From NCBI RefSeq assembly GCF_000255115.2, contig NC_018068.1, positions 1,178,001 through 1,242,000 of the forward strand: a stretch of DNA of 64,000 nt, given 5' to 3'. Of this stretch, positions 14,907 through 24,214 are shown one piece after another (the first letter of the stretch is position 1; each line of letters opens with the position of its first letter). The stretch comes from Desulfosporosinus acidiphilus SJ4 (GTDB lineage: Bacteria > Bacillota > Desulfitobacteriia > Desulfitobacteriales > Desulfitobacteriaceae). The position numbers were made by a program, and so were the translations under genes. The notes below the pieces were generated by a model. That model was not told the DNA's origin, ran no database searches, and saw nothing but the letters and a program-made list of their open reading frames with translations.

Positions 14907-17201
14907 TTAGTTATTAGGTGTTGGGTTAGTGTAATAGTTATAAATTCCATGAAAGACTGCCGTGGCAACGTTTTTTCGGAAGGTGTCGTTCTGTAACCTT
15001 GCTTCTTCATAGGGACTGGAAATGAAGGCGGCTTCTAATAAGACGGCGGGCATTGTTGTGTATTTTATAACATAAAAGTTTGCTGCTTTAACTCCACGGC
15101 TGTTGGTTTTTACGGTGTCAATCATGGCATTTTCAATACTGCTGGCAAGTTGCTGGCTCTTTTGCTCCTGAGGGTTGTCCTGGGAATAATAAGTTGTTGT
15201 TCCTTGAACAGAAGGATTGCTAAAGGAGTCGTTATGGATAGATATAAAAAGGTCGGGGTTGCTTTTGGAAGCTTCGTCCACCCGGGCTTGCAGATCATTA
15301 ATTTCAGAATAACTGCTAGCCGGAGAGGAGTCATCGCTGCGGGTTAAAATAACCTTTGCCCCTGCTTGCTGCAGGATCGAACTTAAATCTTGAGCAATAG
15401 CTAACGTGTTGTCTTTTTCATAGGTATGGTTAGGGCCGACTGCTCCGGTATCGGGACCTCCGTGTCCGGGGTCTACCATGATGGTCTTGCCGCTTAAACA
15501 ATTTGCCGGGATTCCAGAAAAAGGATCTGCCAGTACTTCTTTAGAAGGATCGTAATTCGACGTTGAGGAAGAATCACTCGAGGAAGAATTACCTGTCGAA
15601 GAATCACCTGAAGAAGGAGAAGAGGGTGGTTGAACTGTAGTGGGAAGCGAGGGGAAATCTTTTAAATTAGAGCTGTAACTAGAGGAAGCTTTTCCTTCCA
15701 TAATGGCTTCGGAGGTTGCACTAATAATACCTGTTCCTCCAAGAATATAGATCTTACCATTCGGACTCAGGTCAATGGCAGATGTTGAGGCTGCAGACGT
15801 TGGTGAGCCGCTGGACACAGTCGAGAGTGTAATATAACTGTCAGATACCCAACCGGTTGTTGATTGATAAGTGGTTTGGTACCAATGGTTCTGATAGTTA
15901 GTGAGAGTGAGTGTTGTGCCTTGAGGTATGGTTGTCAGAAGTTTCCCGGATGCGGAGGGAGTATCTCTTAGGTTTAATCCACCGGATGCATTGACGGTTC
16001 CTGATTTAGAGTCACTGCTGGGTGTAGCAGCCGAAGAAGACCCTGACGTCGAGGAGATACTGAGGTATTGATCAGATACCCAGCCGGTTTGGGATTGGTA
16101 GGTTGTTTGATACCAGTGATTGTTATAACTCCCGAGTTCAAGGGTTGTCCCTTTAGGGATAGTTACCAATAGTTTTCCTGAAGAGGAAGGCGTGTCACGA
16201 AGATTTAATCCGGCTGAAGAAGTAACGACCCCGGTTTCGGATCCGCTGCTGGAAGCTGATGTGGATGAGGAAGTTGAAGTTGAAACCTTTGAGGCAGGAG
16301 GTTCTACAACCATATGTAAACGCATGATGCTATAAACAGAAGAAGGAATGTCATTTTGTTCTGTAAGTAAAAGAGGAGCCTTTTCTTTGGAGGCTAGAAC
16401 GGTTCCGGCGACAGCGTCCGGAAAGGTGACTCCGGAGGCCAAGAAGAGATCATTGGATTGGTAGATATCCTTCATAGTTGAAACAACTTGGGCGTTAGTA
16501 TCATAGCGGTCCTGACCACCAATACGTGTTTCAATGGTAAAGTTATTTTTAGTTAATTCTGCAGATGGTACGACAACCTCTCCTCCGATGACGGTGATAT
16601 GTTTAGGCGAAGTTTCGTTTAAGTATTTTAGGTCAGAGTCGGGCAAGGTGGTTGAAGTAAGTACGATGGGTATTTGTTTAATCCCGGCATAGGTTGCTGC
16701 TGACAGAGCATCGGGGAAATTATCTCCATTAACGATAATCAAAGAATCCGAGGACAAACGTTTGGCAAGGAGAACGGAGGTCTCATAGCGATCAACCCCT
16801 CCGATACGTTCCCAGGTTAACGATAATTGTTCAAGGTCTTTCTCAATCTTGGGCTTTAAGCAGGCAGTTCCGCCAAGAAGAACGATTTTCGTAGGTTTTA
16901 GGCGCTGCAATTCTTGAATGACCCTGGGGTCAAGCGTATCCCCGCCTGTCAAAAGGATTGGAGCATCCAAGCAGACGGCATAAGGAGTGGCAGCAATGGA
17001 ATCCGGATAATCAGAGGCTTCGCATAAGATAACCGTTTGCGCCGAATCCCAGCCTTTCTGCGAGATTTTAAGGGCTGTTTCAATCTGGTCCTGCCCAGCT
17101 ATTCTCTCGGTCACATAAGCCAAAGGACTTGCTTGAGTAACTATGGGCATACAAAATATAACTGCAAGCGATACAATCATCGCTGTTATGATTTTTTTCA
17201 C
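14907..17201 (-). CDS. Cell-wall N-acetylmuramoyl-L-alanine amidase with CWB2 and SH3 domains
   Basis: The exported 764-residue autolysin has a signal peptide (1-24), CWB2 unit 1 (about 30-128), unit 2 (130-225) and the first part of unit 3 (226-300). Two bacterial SH3 domains follow (about 325-381 and 400-457, each with GLNLRDTPS..GKLL and WYQTTYQS.TGWVSD). The missing end of CWB2 unit 3 (GKIYILGGTGIIS, 482-494) comes next, then a Ser-rich linker and an Amidase_3 domain (571-755). The zinc ligands His580, Glu595 and His656 and the catalytic Glu723 are visible (VDPGHGG, YEKDN, ISIHND, LLEAAF). It cleaves the MurNAc-L-Ala bond. The start is GTG 17201 with AAAGGATGA before it. The insertion of SH3 domains within a CWB2 unit is unusual. 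Confidence 0.9.
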   Translation of the reverse strand: MKKIITAMIVSLAVIFCMPIVTQASPLAYVTERIAGQDQIETALKISQKGWDSAQTVILCEASDYPDSIAATPYAVCLDAPILLTGGDTLDPRVIQELQRLKPTKIVLLGGTACLKPKIEKDLEQLSLTWERIGGVDRYETSVLLAKRLSSDSLIIVNGDNFPDALSAATYAGIKQIPIVLTSTTLPDSDLKYLNETSPKHITVIGGEVVVPSAELTKNNFTIETRIGGQDRYDTNAQVVSTMKDIYQSNDLFLASGVTFPDAVAGTVLASKEKAPLLLTEQNDIPSSVYSIMRLHMVVEPPASKVSTSTSSSTSASSSGSETGVVTSSAGLNLRDTPSSSGKLLVTIPKGTTLELGSYNNHWYQTTYQSQTGWVSDQYLSISSTSGSSSAATPSSDSKSGTVNASGGLNLRDTPSASGKLLTTIPQGTTLTLTNYQNHWYQTTYQSTTGWVSDSYITLSTVSSGSPTSAASTSAIDLSPNGKIYILGGTGIISATSEAIMEGKASSSYSSNLKDFPSLPTTVQPPSSPSSGDSSTGNSSSSDSSSTSNYDPSKEVLADPFSGIPANCLSGKTIMVDPGHGGPDTGAVGPNHTYEKDNTLAIAQDLSSILQQAGAKVILTRSDDSSPASSYSEINDLQARVDEASKSNPDLFISIHNDSFSNPSVQGTTTYYSQDNPQEQKSQQLASSIENAMIDTVKTNSRGVKAANFYVIKYTTMPAVLLEAAFISSPYEEARLQNDTFRKNVATAVFHGIYNYYTNPTPNN

Positions 17202-17294
17202 ATTAATTCATCCTTTCTTTTGCCGTTATGTCGATTATATCATAGAAAGCGAATCTATTTGATCAAATTTTGCAAAACCTATTTTTATGAGTAT

Positions 17295-17323
17295 TCTGTA
17301 CGATTAGGATATTGTGCTATAAT
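17295..17323 (+). promoter_or_regulatory. Probable promoter of ilvBN
   Basis: A perfect TATAAT at 17318-17323 has only a weak -35 (TCTGTA, 17295-17300) at 17 bp. No T-box or leader peptide with branched-chain codons is apparent in the 74-bp leader. Confidence 0.45.
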
Positions 17324-17397
17324 AGAGTTTAAAATTATCGAATGTCTTAATGACAGACAACATGGTCGAGCAGAATTAGAAGGGGAGGGTCAAGGAT

Positions 17398-19086
17398 ATG
17401 ATAATGACGGGTGCAGAGGCAATTATTGAATCGCTAAGAAATGAAAATGTTGATGTAGCCTTCGGTTATCCCGGAGGTGCAGTGCTGACACTGTATGATG
17501 CTTTATATAAAGCAGATTTCAGGCATATTTTAACGAAACATGAGCAAGGTGCTGTTCACGCCGCTGATGGTTATGCCAGGGCTACAGGCAAAGTTGGAGT
17601 AGTCATTGCAACCTCAGGTCCTGGGGCCACAAATCTGGTAACTGGGATAGCTACTGCCTATATGGATTCAATCCCTATGGTGGCAATTACCGGTCAAGTC
17701 GCCGTGCCTTTAATTGGGAGGGATTCTTTTCAAGAGGCAGATATACGGGGAATTACCACTCCAATAACGAAACACAACTATTTGGTTAAAACCGTTGAAG
17801 AGCTGCCCCGGGCTTTAAAAGAAGCCTTTTATATTGCACGTACTGGCCGCCCCGGTCCTGTCGTAGTCGATATCGCCAAGGATGTTTTTGCTGCGACCTT
17901 TGACTACGAATACCCGTCAGAAGTCAAGCTGCGCGGCTACCGTCCTGTTTTTGAAGGAAACCCGACTGTTATAAGTCAGGTTTTTGAGGAATTGCGCTCT
18001 TCTCGCAAACCCTTGCTTTTTATAGGCGGGGGAGTCAATTTATCCGACTCTTCTCAGGAACTGAGAAACTTTGTGGAGCAAACCGGATTTCCGGTAATAA
18101 GCAGTTTGATGGGTTTGGGTTGTATCCCTTATGACCATCCTCAGTTTTTAGGAATGGTGGGAATGCATGGGACTTATGCAGCCAATATGGCCACTACAGA
18201 ATGCGATTTGCTTTTAGGGATAGGGGTTCGTTTTGATGATCGTGTAACTGGCTTATTAAGTGATTTTGCTTCGAAAGCAAAGATTGTTCATTTCGATATT
18301 GATCCTGCGGAAATTAACAAAAACGTTATAGCTCAAATACGGGTTATTGGGGATTTGAAATGGTCCTTGCCGGCTCTCATTAAGCGAATTGGAGATGCCG
18401 CCAGTGAATTAAAAGAACAAGTTCAGCCATGGCTGGAAAGAGTTTCGAGTTGGAGGCGAGATTTTCCGCTGACTTACGAACAGAAGAAGGATCTCGTGAT
18501 GCCGCAGGCTGTGGTGGAAAAGGTAAGCCATCTCACTCAGGGCGATGTCGTGGTTGTTACCGATGTGGGGCAGAATCAAATTTGGGCAGCCCAATTCTAT
18601 GGTTTCAGACATCCGCGTACGTTTCTTACGTCGGGCGGGCTGGGAACCATGGGGTATGGCTTGCCGGCAGCCTTAGGAGCGCAATGTGGATTACCCGATA
18701 AAAAGGTGGTTCTTTTTGTTGGCGATGGCGGTTTCATGATGAACTGTCAGGAGTTAGCAACTCTTGCGGACTGTAATTTTCCAGTGATAGTTTTAGTCCT
18801 GAACAACCAAACGTTAGGGATGGTGGCCCAGTGGCAAAGAATGTTTTATGGCGGCCGTTATTCTCATACCAGCCTCAAAGGTCATACGGATTTTGTGAAG
18901 CTGGCAGAAGCTATGGGAGTAACAGGCTTGAGGGTAACTAAACCTGAAGAATTAGATCAAGTCCTGACAGAGGCTTTAGCAATCCGGGGACCGGTTTTGG
19001 TGGACATACGAACTCCGGAGATAGAGGATGTCTTACCAATGGTTCCGGCGGGAGCGCGCCTGGATCAGATGATTATGGGAGGTTAA
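17398..19086 (+). CDS. ilvB: Acetolactate synthase, catalytic subunit
   Basis: The 562-residue thiamin-diphosphate enzyme of valine, leucine and isoleucine synthesis condenses pyruvate with pyruvate or 2-oxobutyrate. The N-terminal PYR domain (about 1-165) carries the ThDP-activating Glu in TKHEQGAVHAADGYA (about residue 50). The central FAD/DHAP-type domain is at 190-325. The C-terminal PP domain has GDGGFMMNCQELATL and the following NNQTLGMV as the ThDP/Mg motif (about 440-475). The length is normal for AHAS large subunits. ATG 17398 follows GGGGAGGG. It is four bases from ilvN, so the two subunits are co-expressed; ilvC and leu genes are not adjacent in the window. Confidence 0.95.
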   Translation: MIMTGAEAIIESLRNENVDVAFGYPGGAVLTLYDALYKADFRHILTKHEQGAVHAADGYARATGKVGVVIATSGPGATNLVTGIATAYMDSIPMVAITGQVAVPLIGRDSFQEADIRGITTPITKHNYLVKTVEELPRALKEAFYIARTGRPGPVVVDIAKDVFAATFDYEYPSEVKLRGYRPVFEGNPTVISQVFEELRSSRKPLLFIGGGVNLSDSSQELRNFVEQTGFPVISSLMGLGCIPYDHPQFLGMVGMHGTYAANMATTECDLLLGIGVRFDDRVTGLLSDFASKAKIVHFDIDPAEINKNVIAQIRVIGDLKWSLPALIKRIGDAASELKEQVQPWLERVSSWRRDFPLTYEQKKDLVMPQAVVEKVSHLTQGDVVVVTDVGQNQIWAAQFYGFRHPRTFLTSGGLGTMGYGLPAALGAQCGLPDKKVVLFVGDGGFMMNCQELATLADCNFPVIVLVLNNQTLGMVAQWQRMFYGGRYSHTSLKGHTDFVKLAEAMGVTGLRVTKPEELDQVLTEALAIRGPVLVDIRTPEIEDVLPMVPAGARLDQMIMGG

Positions 19087-19090
19087 GAAG

Positions 19091-19588
19091 ATGAAACACA
19101 CGTTAGCCGTTTTAGTTGAAAACCGGCCGGGCGTTTTAACACATATTTCGGGGTTAATTAGCCGCAGGGCCTTTAACATTGAAAGTATTGCCGCCGGTTA
19201 CACGGAAGAACCAGATACAACCCGAATTACCATCGTCGTGGAAGGCAATGAAATAGAACAGGAGCAAGTCGTAAATCAGCTGTCGAAATTGATTGACGTT
19301 ATTAAAATCAGTGATCTGACGGCAGTTGAATCAATTCAGCGGGAGCTGGCTCTGATAAAGGTCAAAGCAAGTTTGGAGACCCGTTCGGATATCATCAATA
19401 TCGTTAATATTTTTAGGGCCAGTATTGTGGATGTCAGTCGAGAGACGATGGTGATAGAACTTTCCGGGGATGAAACAAAGATCGATGCCCTTTGTCAAGT
19501 CCTTGAGGAAGATCATGGAATTATTGAAATTGTGCGAACAGGCAAAATTGCTTTATCGCGTGGCCCGAAACCTGCTAAAGAACAATAA
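19091..19588 (+). CDS. ilvN: Acetolactate synthase, regulatory subunit
   Basis: The 165-residue small subunit of AHAS has an N-terminal ACT domain (about 3-75, LAVLVENRPGVLTHISGLIS followed by RRAFNIESI) that binds valine for feedback inhibition. The C-terminal domain (about 80-160, RELALIKVKA, then VDVSRETMVIELSG) contacts and activates the large subunit. The length and motif order match IlvN/IlvH of clostridia. The start ATG 19091 has GGAGGTTAAG just upstream, partly in the ilvB stop region. Confidence 0.94.
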   Translation: MKHTLAVLVENRPGVLTHISGLISRRAFNIESIAAGYTEEPDTTRITIVVEGNEIEQEQVVNQLSKLIDVIKISDLTAVESIQRELALIKVKASLETRSDIINIVNIFRASIVDVSRETMVIELSGDETKIDALCQVLEEDHGIIEIVRTGKIALSRGPKPAKEQ

Positions 19589-19657
19589 GTAAATCTAATT
19601 GCACTATGCGGAAAAATAGACCAATATTCTACCAAAACAATATAGCTTAAATGAAAT

Positions 19658-19696
19658 GGGTTGTAACCCCTTGATTTTATTCGGGGATTACAACCC
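19658..19696. terminator. Stem-loop after ilvN
   Basis: GGGTTGTAACCCC (19658-19670) pairs with GGGGATTACAACCC (19683-19696) with one bulge. No T-run follows. The arms share GGGTTGTAA with the larger hairpin element at 54158-54265, so it might be a relic of that element reused as a terminator. Confidence 0.55.
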
Positions 19697-19740
19697 TAAT
19701 TAGTTGGCTGAGGAACTCAAAGCTCATAATGGATTGCACG

Positions 19741-19935
19741 GTCTCACCCTTTGATCCAATCGTGAGACTCTCACTTCTATAAGTGGGAGTGATCCCCGTT
19801 CTCTGTTTCGGTGGGGGGAATCCATCCTTCAGCGTGATAGCATTTGTTATTGGCTAGGCGTTTTGGCGAAACTGTCCACAGGACACTTTCGTACCGAAGC
19901 CCCGATGTTCAGCTTTAGCTGAACGAGTTCACTCT
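19741..19935 (+). repeat. Composite intergenic hairpin element, family 2 copy with nested insert
   Basis: A 7-bp stem GTCTCAC/GTGAGAC (19741-19768) is followed by TCACTTCTATAAGTGGGAGT and GTTTCGGTGGGG, and the tail TTCAGCTTTAGCTGAACGAGTTCA, given here as TTCAGCTTTAGCTG then AACGAGTTCA (19908-19931). The same blocks occur at 12838-12956. Between them (about 19845-19905) sits a second hairpin, CGAAACTGTCC-ACA-GGACACTTTCG (19867-19891), which recurs at 27899-27923. No coding capacity. Confidence 0.65.
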
Positions 19936-19953
19936 GTTAAACTAAAGAGTCCT

Positions 19954-22581
19954 TTACTGGAAAATCCCATTAATCTGCTTTATGACTGTATCAGGTACAA
20001 CCGCCGCACCTCCAAAGACGTAGACGGATTTTCCCTGCCAGGTTTTGATAGCGGCTAGTTCCGGGGAACTAGGACCCGTTAACGGGATAATAACCAGGTT
20101 TGTTTGGTTCATAGCCGCTACAACTCCACCTGTGAGGGCATCCGGAAAGTTTTCGCCCGTTGCCATAAATACAAAGTTTCCTTGAGGAGGGAAGGCTTGT
20201 AAGACGGCGGCAGCAGTGTCATAGCGGGTAGATCCGGAGAATCGCGTGGCAGTTGGCAGGCTGCTGTATACAGTTGGAGTCACAACGGCTTCTCCGCCGA
20301 CAACCGTTGTTTCGGTGATAAGAAGCTGCCGCATGATGGTATCGGTTTCTGAAGGCAAGGAATCGGCCTCAGTTAAAAGAATAGGTATTCCTTGCTGAGC
20401 GGCAATGGGCGCGATGGAAATGGCATCGGGAAAGCTGGTTCCGTTGACTAGAACAGCCCTTCCAAGAGTTCCAAGAGCAGAGGCGATTTGAGCCGCAGTC
20501 CCATAACGGGTAACTCCGGCAAGACGCTGCAGTGAATAAGACGTCTGAAGCTGCTGTTCAATTGTTTGGGAAATGACAGCGGTTCCTCCCAGAAGGATAA
20601 TTTTCCTGGGGGCCAAACGCTGAAGTTCCATTAATACAGCTTCGGGCAACTGAGCAGGAGTTGTCAGGAGAATAGGACCATGAACTTTGAAGGCCAGGGG
20701 CACGCCGCTGAGAGCGTCAGAAAAATCATTGGCAGTAGCTAAGATTACCGTATCCGCTCCATTGGGGAATTCAGTCTGGGAAATTTGCAGGGCAGTCTGA
20801 ATTTTGTCGTATCCGGCAATACGCTGGTTTTCCGGTGGTAAGGAAAAACCAACGCGATAAACTCCCGGCTCCGTAATTCCGGCAGTGACGGTTGAGGTTT
20901 TAACTCCTCCACCGATCAAAATCCAGCGTGACCCGGACCAGTGAAAAATGTACCCTACACGGCTTGAATCAGGTGGGCTGGCGGCAGAGGATATGTTTAA
21001 CCCCAGAAGTTTTGCAGGAGTTCCGTTCCATTGGAGGGAAATTGCATCTCCCAACGGCAAAATTCCGGGAGGAAGGTCGGAGACATCGGAGGCTTGCCCG
21101 ATTGATACAGTGGTATTTAGCGTAGGATTTAGACCGAAAGCACGATTAGGAATTGTCAATGTTACCGAGGTAGTGGTTGTTCCCCCTTGCACCGAACCGC
21201 CTGCCCAATCAAGATTTGCAGGAGAAGTAAAGGATGGTGACTTGCCCGCGAAGCGTATTGCCCAATAGGCATCGACTCGTCCATAACCGTAGGAATTATC
21301 TCGACCGGCGGGGCCTAAGTCTAAAGAAGAATTTTCTAAAGCGACTTTCACTTGTTGAGAACTTAAGTTGGGGTAGGCGCCCCAAACTAGAGCAGCGACT
21401 CCTGAAACAAAGGGCGAGGCCATAGAAGTGCCGTCTAAGGAAGCGTAGTCCGAAGAATACTGCCAATAGTCGCTTGTAATATCGACTCCGGGGGCTGCCA
21501 GAGCAGCCGAAGGGCCTGGCAGAGAAAATGGGGCAATTGTATCCGTGGTGTCTGTAGCTGTCACAGCCATTACCAACGGGTCAGCCGCTGGGTAGGCAAT
21601 GGTAGTTAAATTGTCTTCTTGATTTCCTCCGGCCGCGACGATTAAACATCCTTTAGCAGAAGCATACTGGATGGCTTCTTTTAGGACGTCTCCCTCGCTG
21701 TCCGAGCCCAAACTAAGATTGATGATTTTTGCACCGTGATCAGCGGCCCAGGCGATGCCATCGGCAATACAGTCGTCGGTTCCTTCCCCTTGCTTGGTCA
21801 AAGCTTTTACGGGTAAGATTTTGGCATTGTAGGCAACGCCGACAATGCCAATTCCGTTTGCTTCGGCGGCGATGATCCCGGAAACGTGGGTTCCGTGGCC
21901 GTTTTGATCCTGAGCTGTTGTGCTGCCGGCAACTCCGGTGATGGCGTTATAGCCGGGTAAGATATTGTCCTTTAAGTCGGGGTGATTTAAATCGACTCCC
22001 GTATCCACCACAGCGACGATAATCCCATTGCCCGTATATCCTAAACTCCAGGCCTTTTGTGCTTCGATCTTGCCGAGTCCCCATTGCTGCGGATATAAGG
22101 GGTCCGTGGGATTAGTGCTCATAGTTTTCACTGCCGTTGTTTTGATGACTCGAACCGGCTCAACACTCAAAACTCCGCTTGTTTTCTTAAGTTGTTCGAC
22201 GATGCTCTGATATTGGTTGGCGGGAAGGGCTAAGGTGACGAATTGGAGGGGCCCTTTTCTTACGATTTCAGCTTTAAACATTTTGGCTAATGTGTCAGGG
22301 TCGGTTCCGGGGCTGAGCTTTACAACAACACGGTTGGAAACATCGTCGGGATTTAGGCTGTCCTCGTTTGAGTATTTGGGATTAACCATCGTCTGAGTTG
22401 CTTTATCCTGTCTGTTTGTTGTGATTTCGGAGCTGCTCTGAGATTGAGTTTTCGCTCCTCCCGAATCTAAAGAAATGTTCCGGGGAGTAAGCGGTTTGGT
22501 GTTACGGGTAAGCAGTATAAATCCACTTATGAAGATGACGATGCAAATACTAAACAAAACGGTAATTTTTTTCCTAGTCAT
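19954..22581 (-). CDS. Subtilisin-like (S8) serine protease with C-terminal CWB2 repeats
   Basis: The 875-residue exported protease has an N-terminal hydrophobic segment (6-25, signal peptide or anchor), a propeptide-like domain (about 80-145) and a peptidase S8 domain (about 165-445). The catalytic triad is Asp193 (VVDTGVDLNHPDL), His229 (NGHGTHVSG) and Ser386 (GTSMASPFVSG), with oxyanion Asn320. A beta-rich linker domain (about 450-590) follows, then three CWB2 units (about 595-875, RIAGYDKIQTAL, RLAGVTRYGTAA and RFSGSTRYDTAA) that fix it to the wall polymer. It probably processes surface proteins, possibly the S-layer proteins nearby; clostridial Cwp84 is an unrelated cysteine protease with that role. 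The start is ATG 22581 with AGGAG six bases upstream. Confidence 0.92.
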   Translation of the reverse strand: MTRKKITVLFSICIVIFISGFILLTRNTKPLTPRNISLDSGGAKTQSQSSSEITTNRQDKATQTMVNPKYSNEDSLNPDDVSNRVVVKLSPGTDPDTLAKMFKAEIVRKGPLQFVTLALPANQYQSIVEQLKKTSGVLSVEPVRVIKTTAVKTMSTNPTDPLYPQQWGLGKIEAQKAWSLGYTGNGIIVAVVDTGVDLNHPDLKDNILPGYNAITGVAGSTTAQDQNGHGTHVSGIIAAEANGIGIVGVAYNAKILPVKALTKQGEGTDDCIADGIAWAADHGAKIINLSLGSDSEGDVLKEAIQYASAKGCLIVAAGGNQEDNLTTIAYPAADPLVMAVTATDTTDTIAPFSLPGPSAALAAPGVDITSDYWQYSSDYASLDGTSMASPFVSGVAALVWGAYPNLSSQQVKVALENSSLDLGPAGRDNSYGYGRVDAYWAIRFAGKSPSFTSPANLDWAGGSVQGGTTTTSVTLTIPNRAFGLNPTLNTTVSIGQASDVSDLPPGILPLGDAISLQWNGTPAKLLGLNISSAASPPDSSRVGYIFHWSGSRWILIGGGVKTSTVTAGITEPGVYRVGFSLPPENQRIAGYDKIQTALQISQTEFPNGADTVILATANDFSDALSGVPLAFKVHGPILLTTPAQLPEAVLMELQRLAPRKIILLGGTAVISQTIEQQLQTSYSLQRLAGVTRYGTAAQIASALGTLGRAVLVNGTSFPDAISIAPIAAQQGIPILLTEADSLPSETDTIMRQLLITETTVVGGEAVVTPTVYSSLPTATRFSGSTRYDTAAAVLQAFPPQGNFVFMATGENFPDALTGGVVAAMNQTNLVIIPLTGPSSPELAAIKTWQGKSVYVFGGAAVVPDTVIKQINGIFQ

Positions 22582-22735
22582 AGACTGCTCCTCGTCCGGA
22601 ATTATAATCTGATGATTAGTATTTCCAAATAATCCAGTTGATTTGCAGTCCTAGGCTGGAAAAATGCTGACAATTAGTTATAAAAGTAGTGAATAAACAT
22701 GAAAAGTAGAAACATCCTGTATCGAGGCTCAATCC

Positions 22736-23965
22736 TTACTGATTTTGCCTCTTTTCTCTCAACACGATGTAACAGAGAATTGCCCCAACCTCCGCAACGG
22801 CAATGACACTCCCCATAGGTACTGCTGTATTTCCGCCTCCAAGCCCTACAAGCGGTGCAACTACGGCACCGATAACAAAAGAAAATAATCCTAGCAAGGC
22901 TGAGGCACTGCCCGCCGAATGACCGTAATTTTCCATGGCCAATGAAGAGCCGGCTGTTGTGACGATTCCCACGCTTGAAACCACCAAAAATAAGGGAATT
23001 AAAATGGCAGTCAGTCCTGCCCTCAGGAGGATTGTTGTGAGTAAACACAAGCCTCCCAGAGCAGCCAAGATGAGACCTGTGGAAAAAAGTTTCGTTCCGG
23101 CAATGCGGCTTGCCAGTCTGCCGGTGATTTGGCCGGCAATGATTATCCCCAGACCGTTAATGGCAAAAAACAGGCTGAACAATTGGGGAGATGCTCCGAA
23201 AATATCTTGGATAACAAAAGGGGAACCGGAGATATAGGCAAACATAGCGGCCATGACAAGGCCTTGAGGCAAAGCATATCCCATAAAAACTCTGTCTCCC
23301 ATTAGACCGCGGAAAGTGAGTAGAATATTCATTAGCCCCGCCTCTGAGCGGTGTTCAGAAGGCAAGGTCTCTGGTAAGGAGAAAAACACTGCCAGGAGCA
23401 TGATAATTCCAACGACCGTCAGAACAAGAAATACTCCCCGCCATGAAGTGAATTCTAAAAGCTGTCCGCCAATAATTGGCGCAACAATAGGTCCTACGCC
23501 ATTGATTAACATCAAAAGAGCAAAGAATCTTGTCATTTCCGAACCCGAATAGAGATCCCTCACAACAGCCCTCGAAATAGCGATACCGGCAGAACCGGCG
23601 AAACCCTGAATGAAGCGGAGTAAAATCAGCGTCCAGATGGAGGGACTGACTGCGCATAACAAGGATGAGACGGTGTAACCGGCAAGTCCTATCAATAAGG
23701 GGATGCGCCGTCCGCGAACGTCACTCTGCGAGCCTGATACTAATTGTCCGAAAGCGAGTCCGAGAAGACAAGCCGTCAGGCTAAATTGGGCCAGAGAGGT
23801 GCTGGTGTGCAAATCTCTGGTTAAGATAGGGAGTGAAGGTAAGTACATATCGATGGACAATGGCCCGAAGGCAGATAAAGCTCCTAAAATGAATGCGGTC
23901 CATAAGCGGCGCGAACGGGAAAAGGTAGTGCTGGTACTGGTAGTATGACTGTGACTGTTGTTCAC
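22736..23965 (-). CDS. Bcr/CflA-family multidrug efflux MFS transporter
   Basis: The 409-residue major facilitator has 12 predicted membrane helices. The first helix region LGALSAFGPLSIDMYLPSLP and the segment SGSQSDVRGRRIPLLIGL (MFS motif A in loop 2-3) are typical of the Bcr/CflA drug-resistance group. IQGFAGSAGIAISRAVVRDL in helix 4-5 is the antiporter-type motif. Members export bicyclomycin, chloramphenicol, sulfonamides or cysteine; the substrate is not predictable. The start is GTG 23965 with AAAGGAGG eight bases upstream. The gene lies behind no other minus-strand gene and 154 bp before the subtilase start, and it may share read-through with that gene. Confidence 0.88.
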   Translation of the reverse strand: MNNSHSHTTSTSTTFSRSRRLWTAFILGALSAFGPLSIDMYLPSLPILTRDLHTSTSLAQFSLTACLLGLAFGQLVSGSQSDVRGRRIPLLIGLAGYTVSSLLCAVSPSIWTLILLRFIQGFAGSAGIAISRAVVRDLYSGSEMTRFFALLMLINGVGPIVAPIIGGQLLEFTSWRGVFLVLTVVGIIMLLAVFFSLPETLPSEHRSEAGLMNILLTFRGLMGDRVFMGYALPQGLVMAAMFAYISGSPFVIQDIFGASPQLFSLFFAINGLGIIIAGQITGRLASRIAGTKLFSTGLILAALGGLCLLTTILLRAGLTAILIPLFLVVSSVGIVTTAGSSLAMENYGHSAGSASALLGLFSFVIGAVVAPLVGLGGGNTAVPMGSVIAVAEVGAILCYIVLREKRQNQ

Positions 23966-24214
23966 GTAAATTTCTGCCTCCTTTTGTTTCTGGGAATATT
24001 TGCAGTAGAACCAAGCAAAAAATATAAGATGTTATGTAATGTGATAATATGCTTATTATAGCATTCTTAAGTTAAATATAAGGTTAGAACAATTGACTTT
24101 CAGGATAAATATATGCGCAATTAAATAATTCACACTAGAAATTTATTTTCAACTGTCACAAAATAGCTTTCATATTTGTTATATAAGTAGTTACTTAACC
24201 TTAACGTTCTGGAG

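Noticed and set aside
17202-17397. T-box or leader-peptide attenuator before ilvB
   Set aside because: No specifier-loop and no AGGGTGGNACCGCG-like T-box sequence; the leader is only about 70 nt.
22674-23048. Minus-strand frame of 124 codons overlapping the 3' end of the Bcr/CflA gene
   Set aside because: It is an out-of-frame shadow of a well-supported membrane-protein gene, rich in Cys/Arg/His as expected of such shadows.
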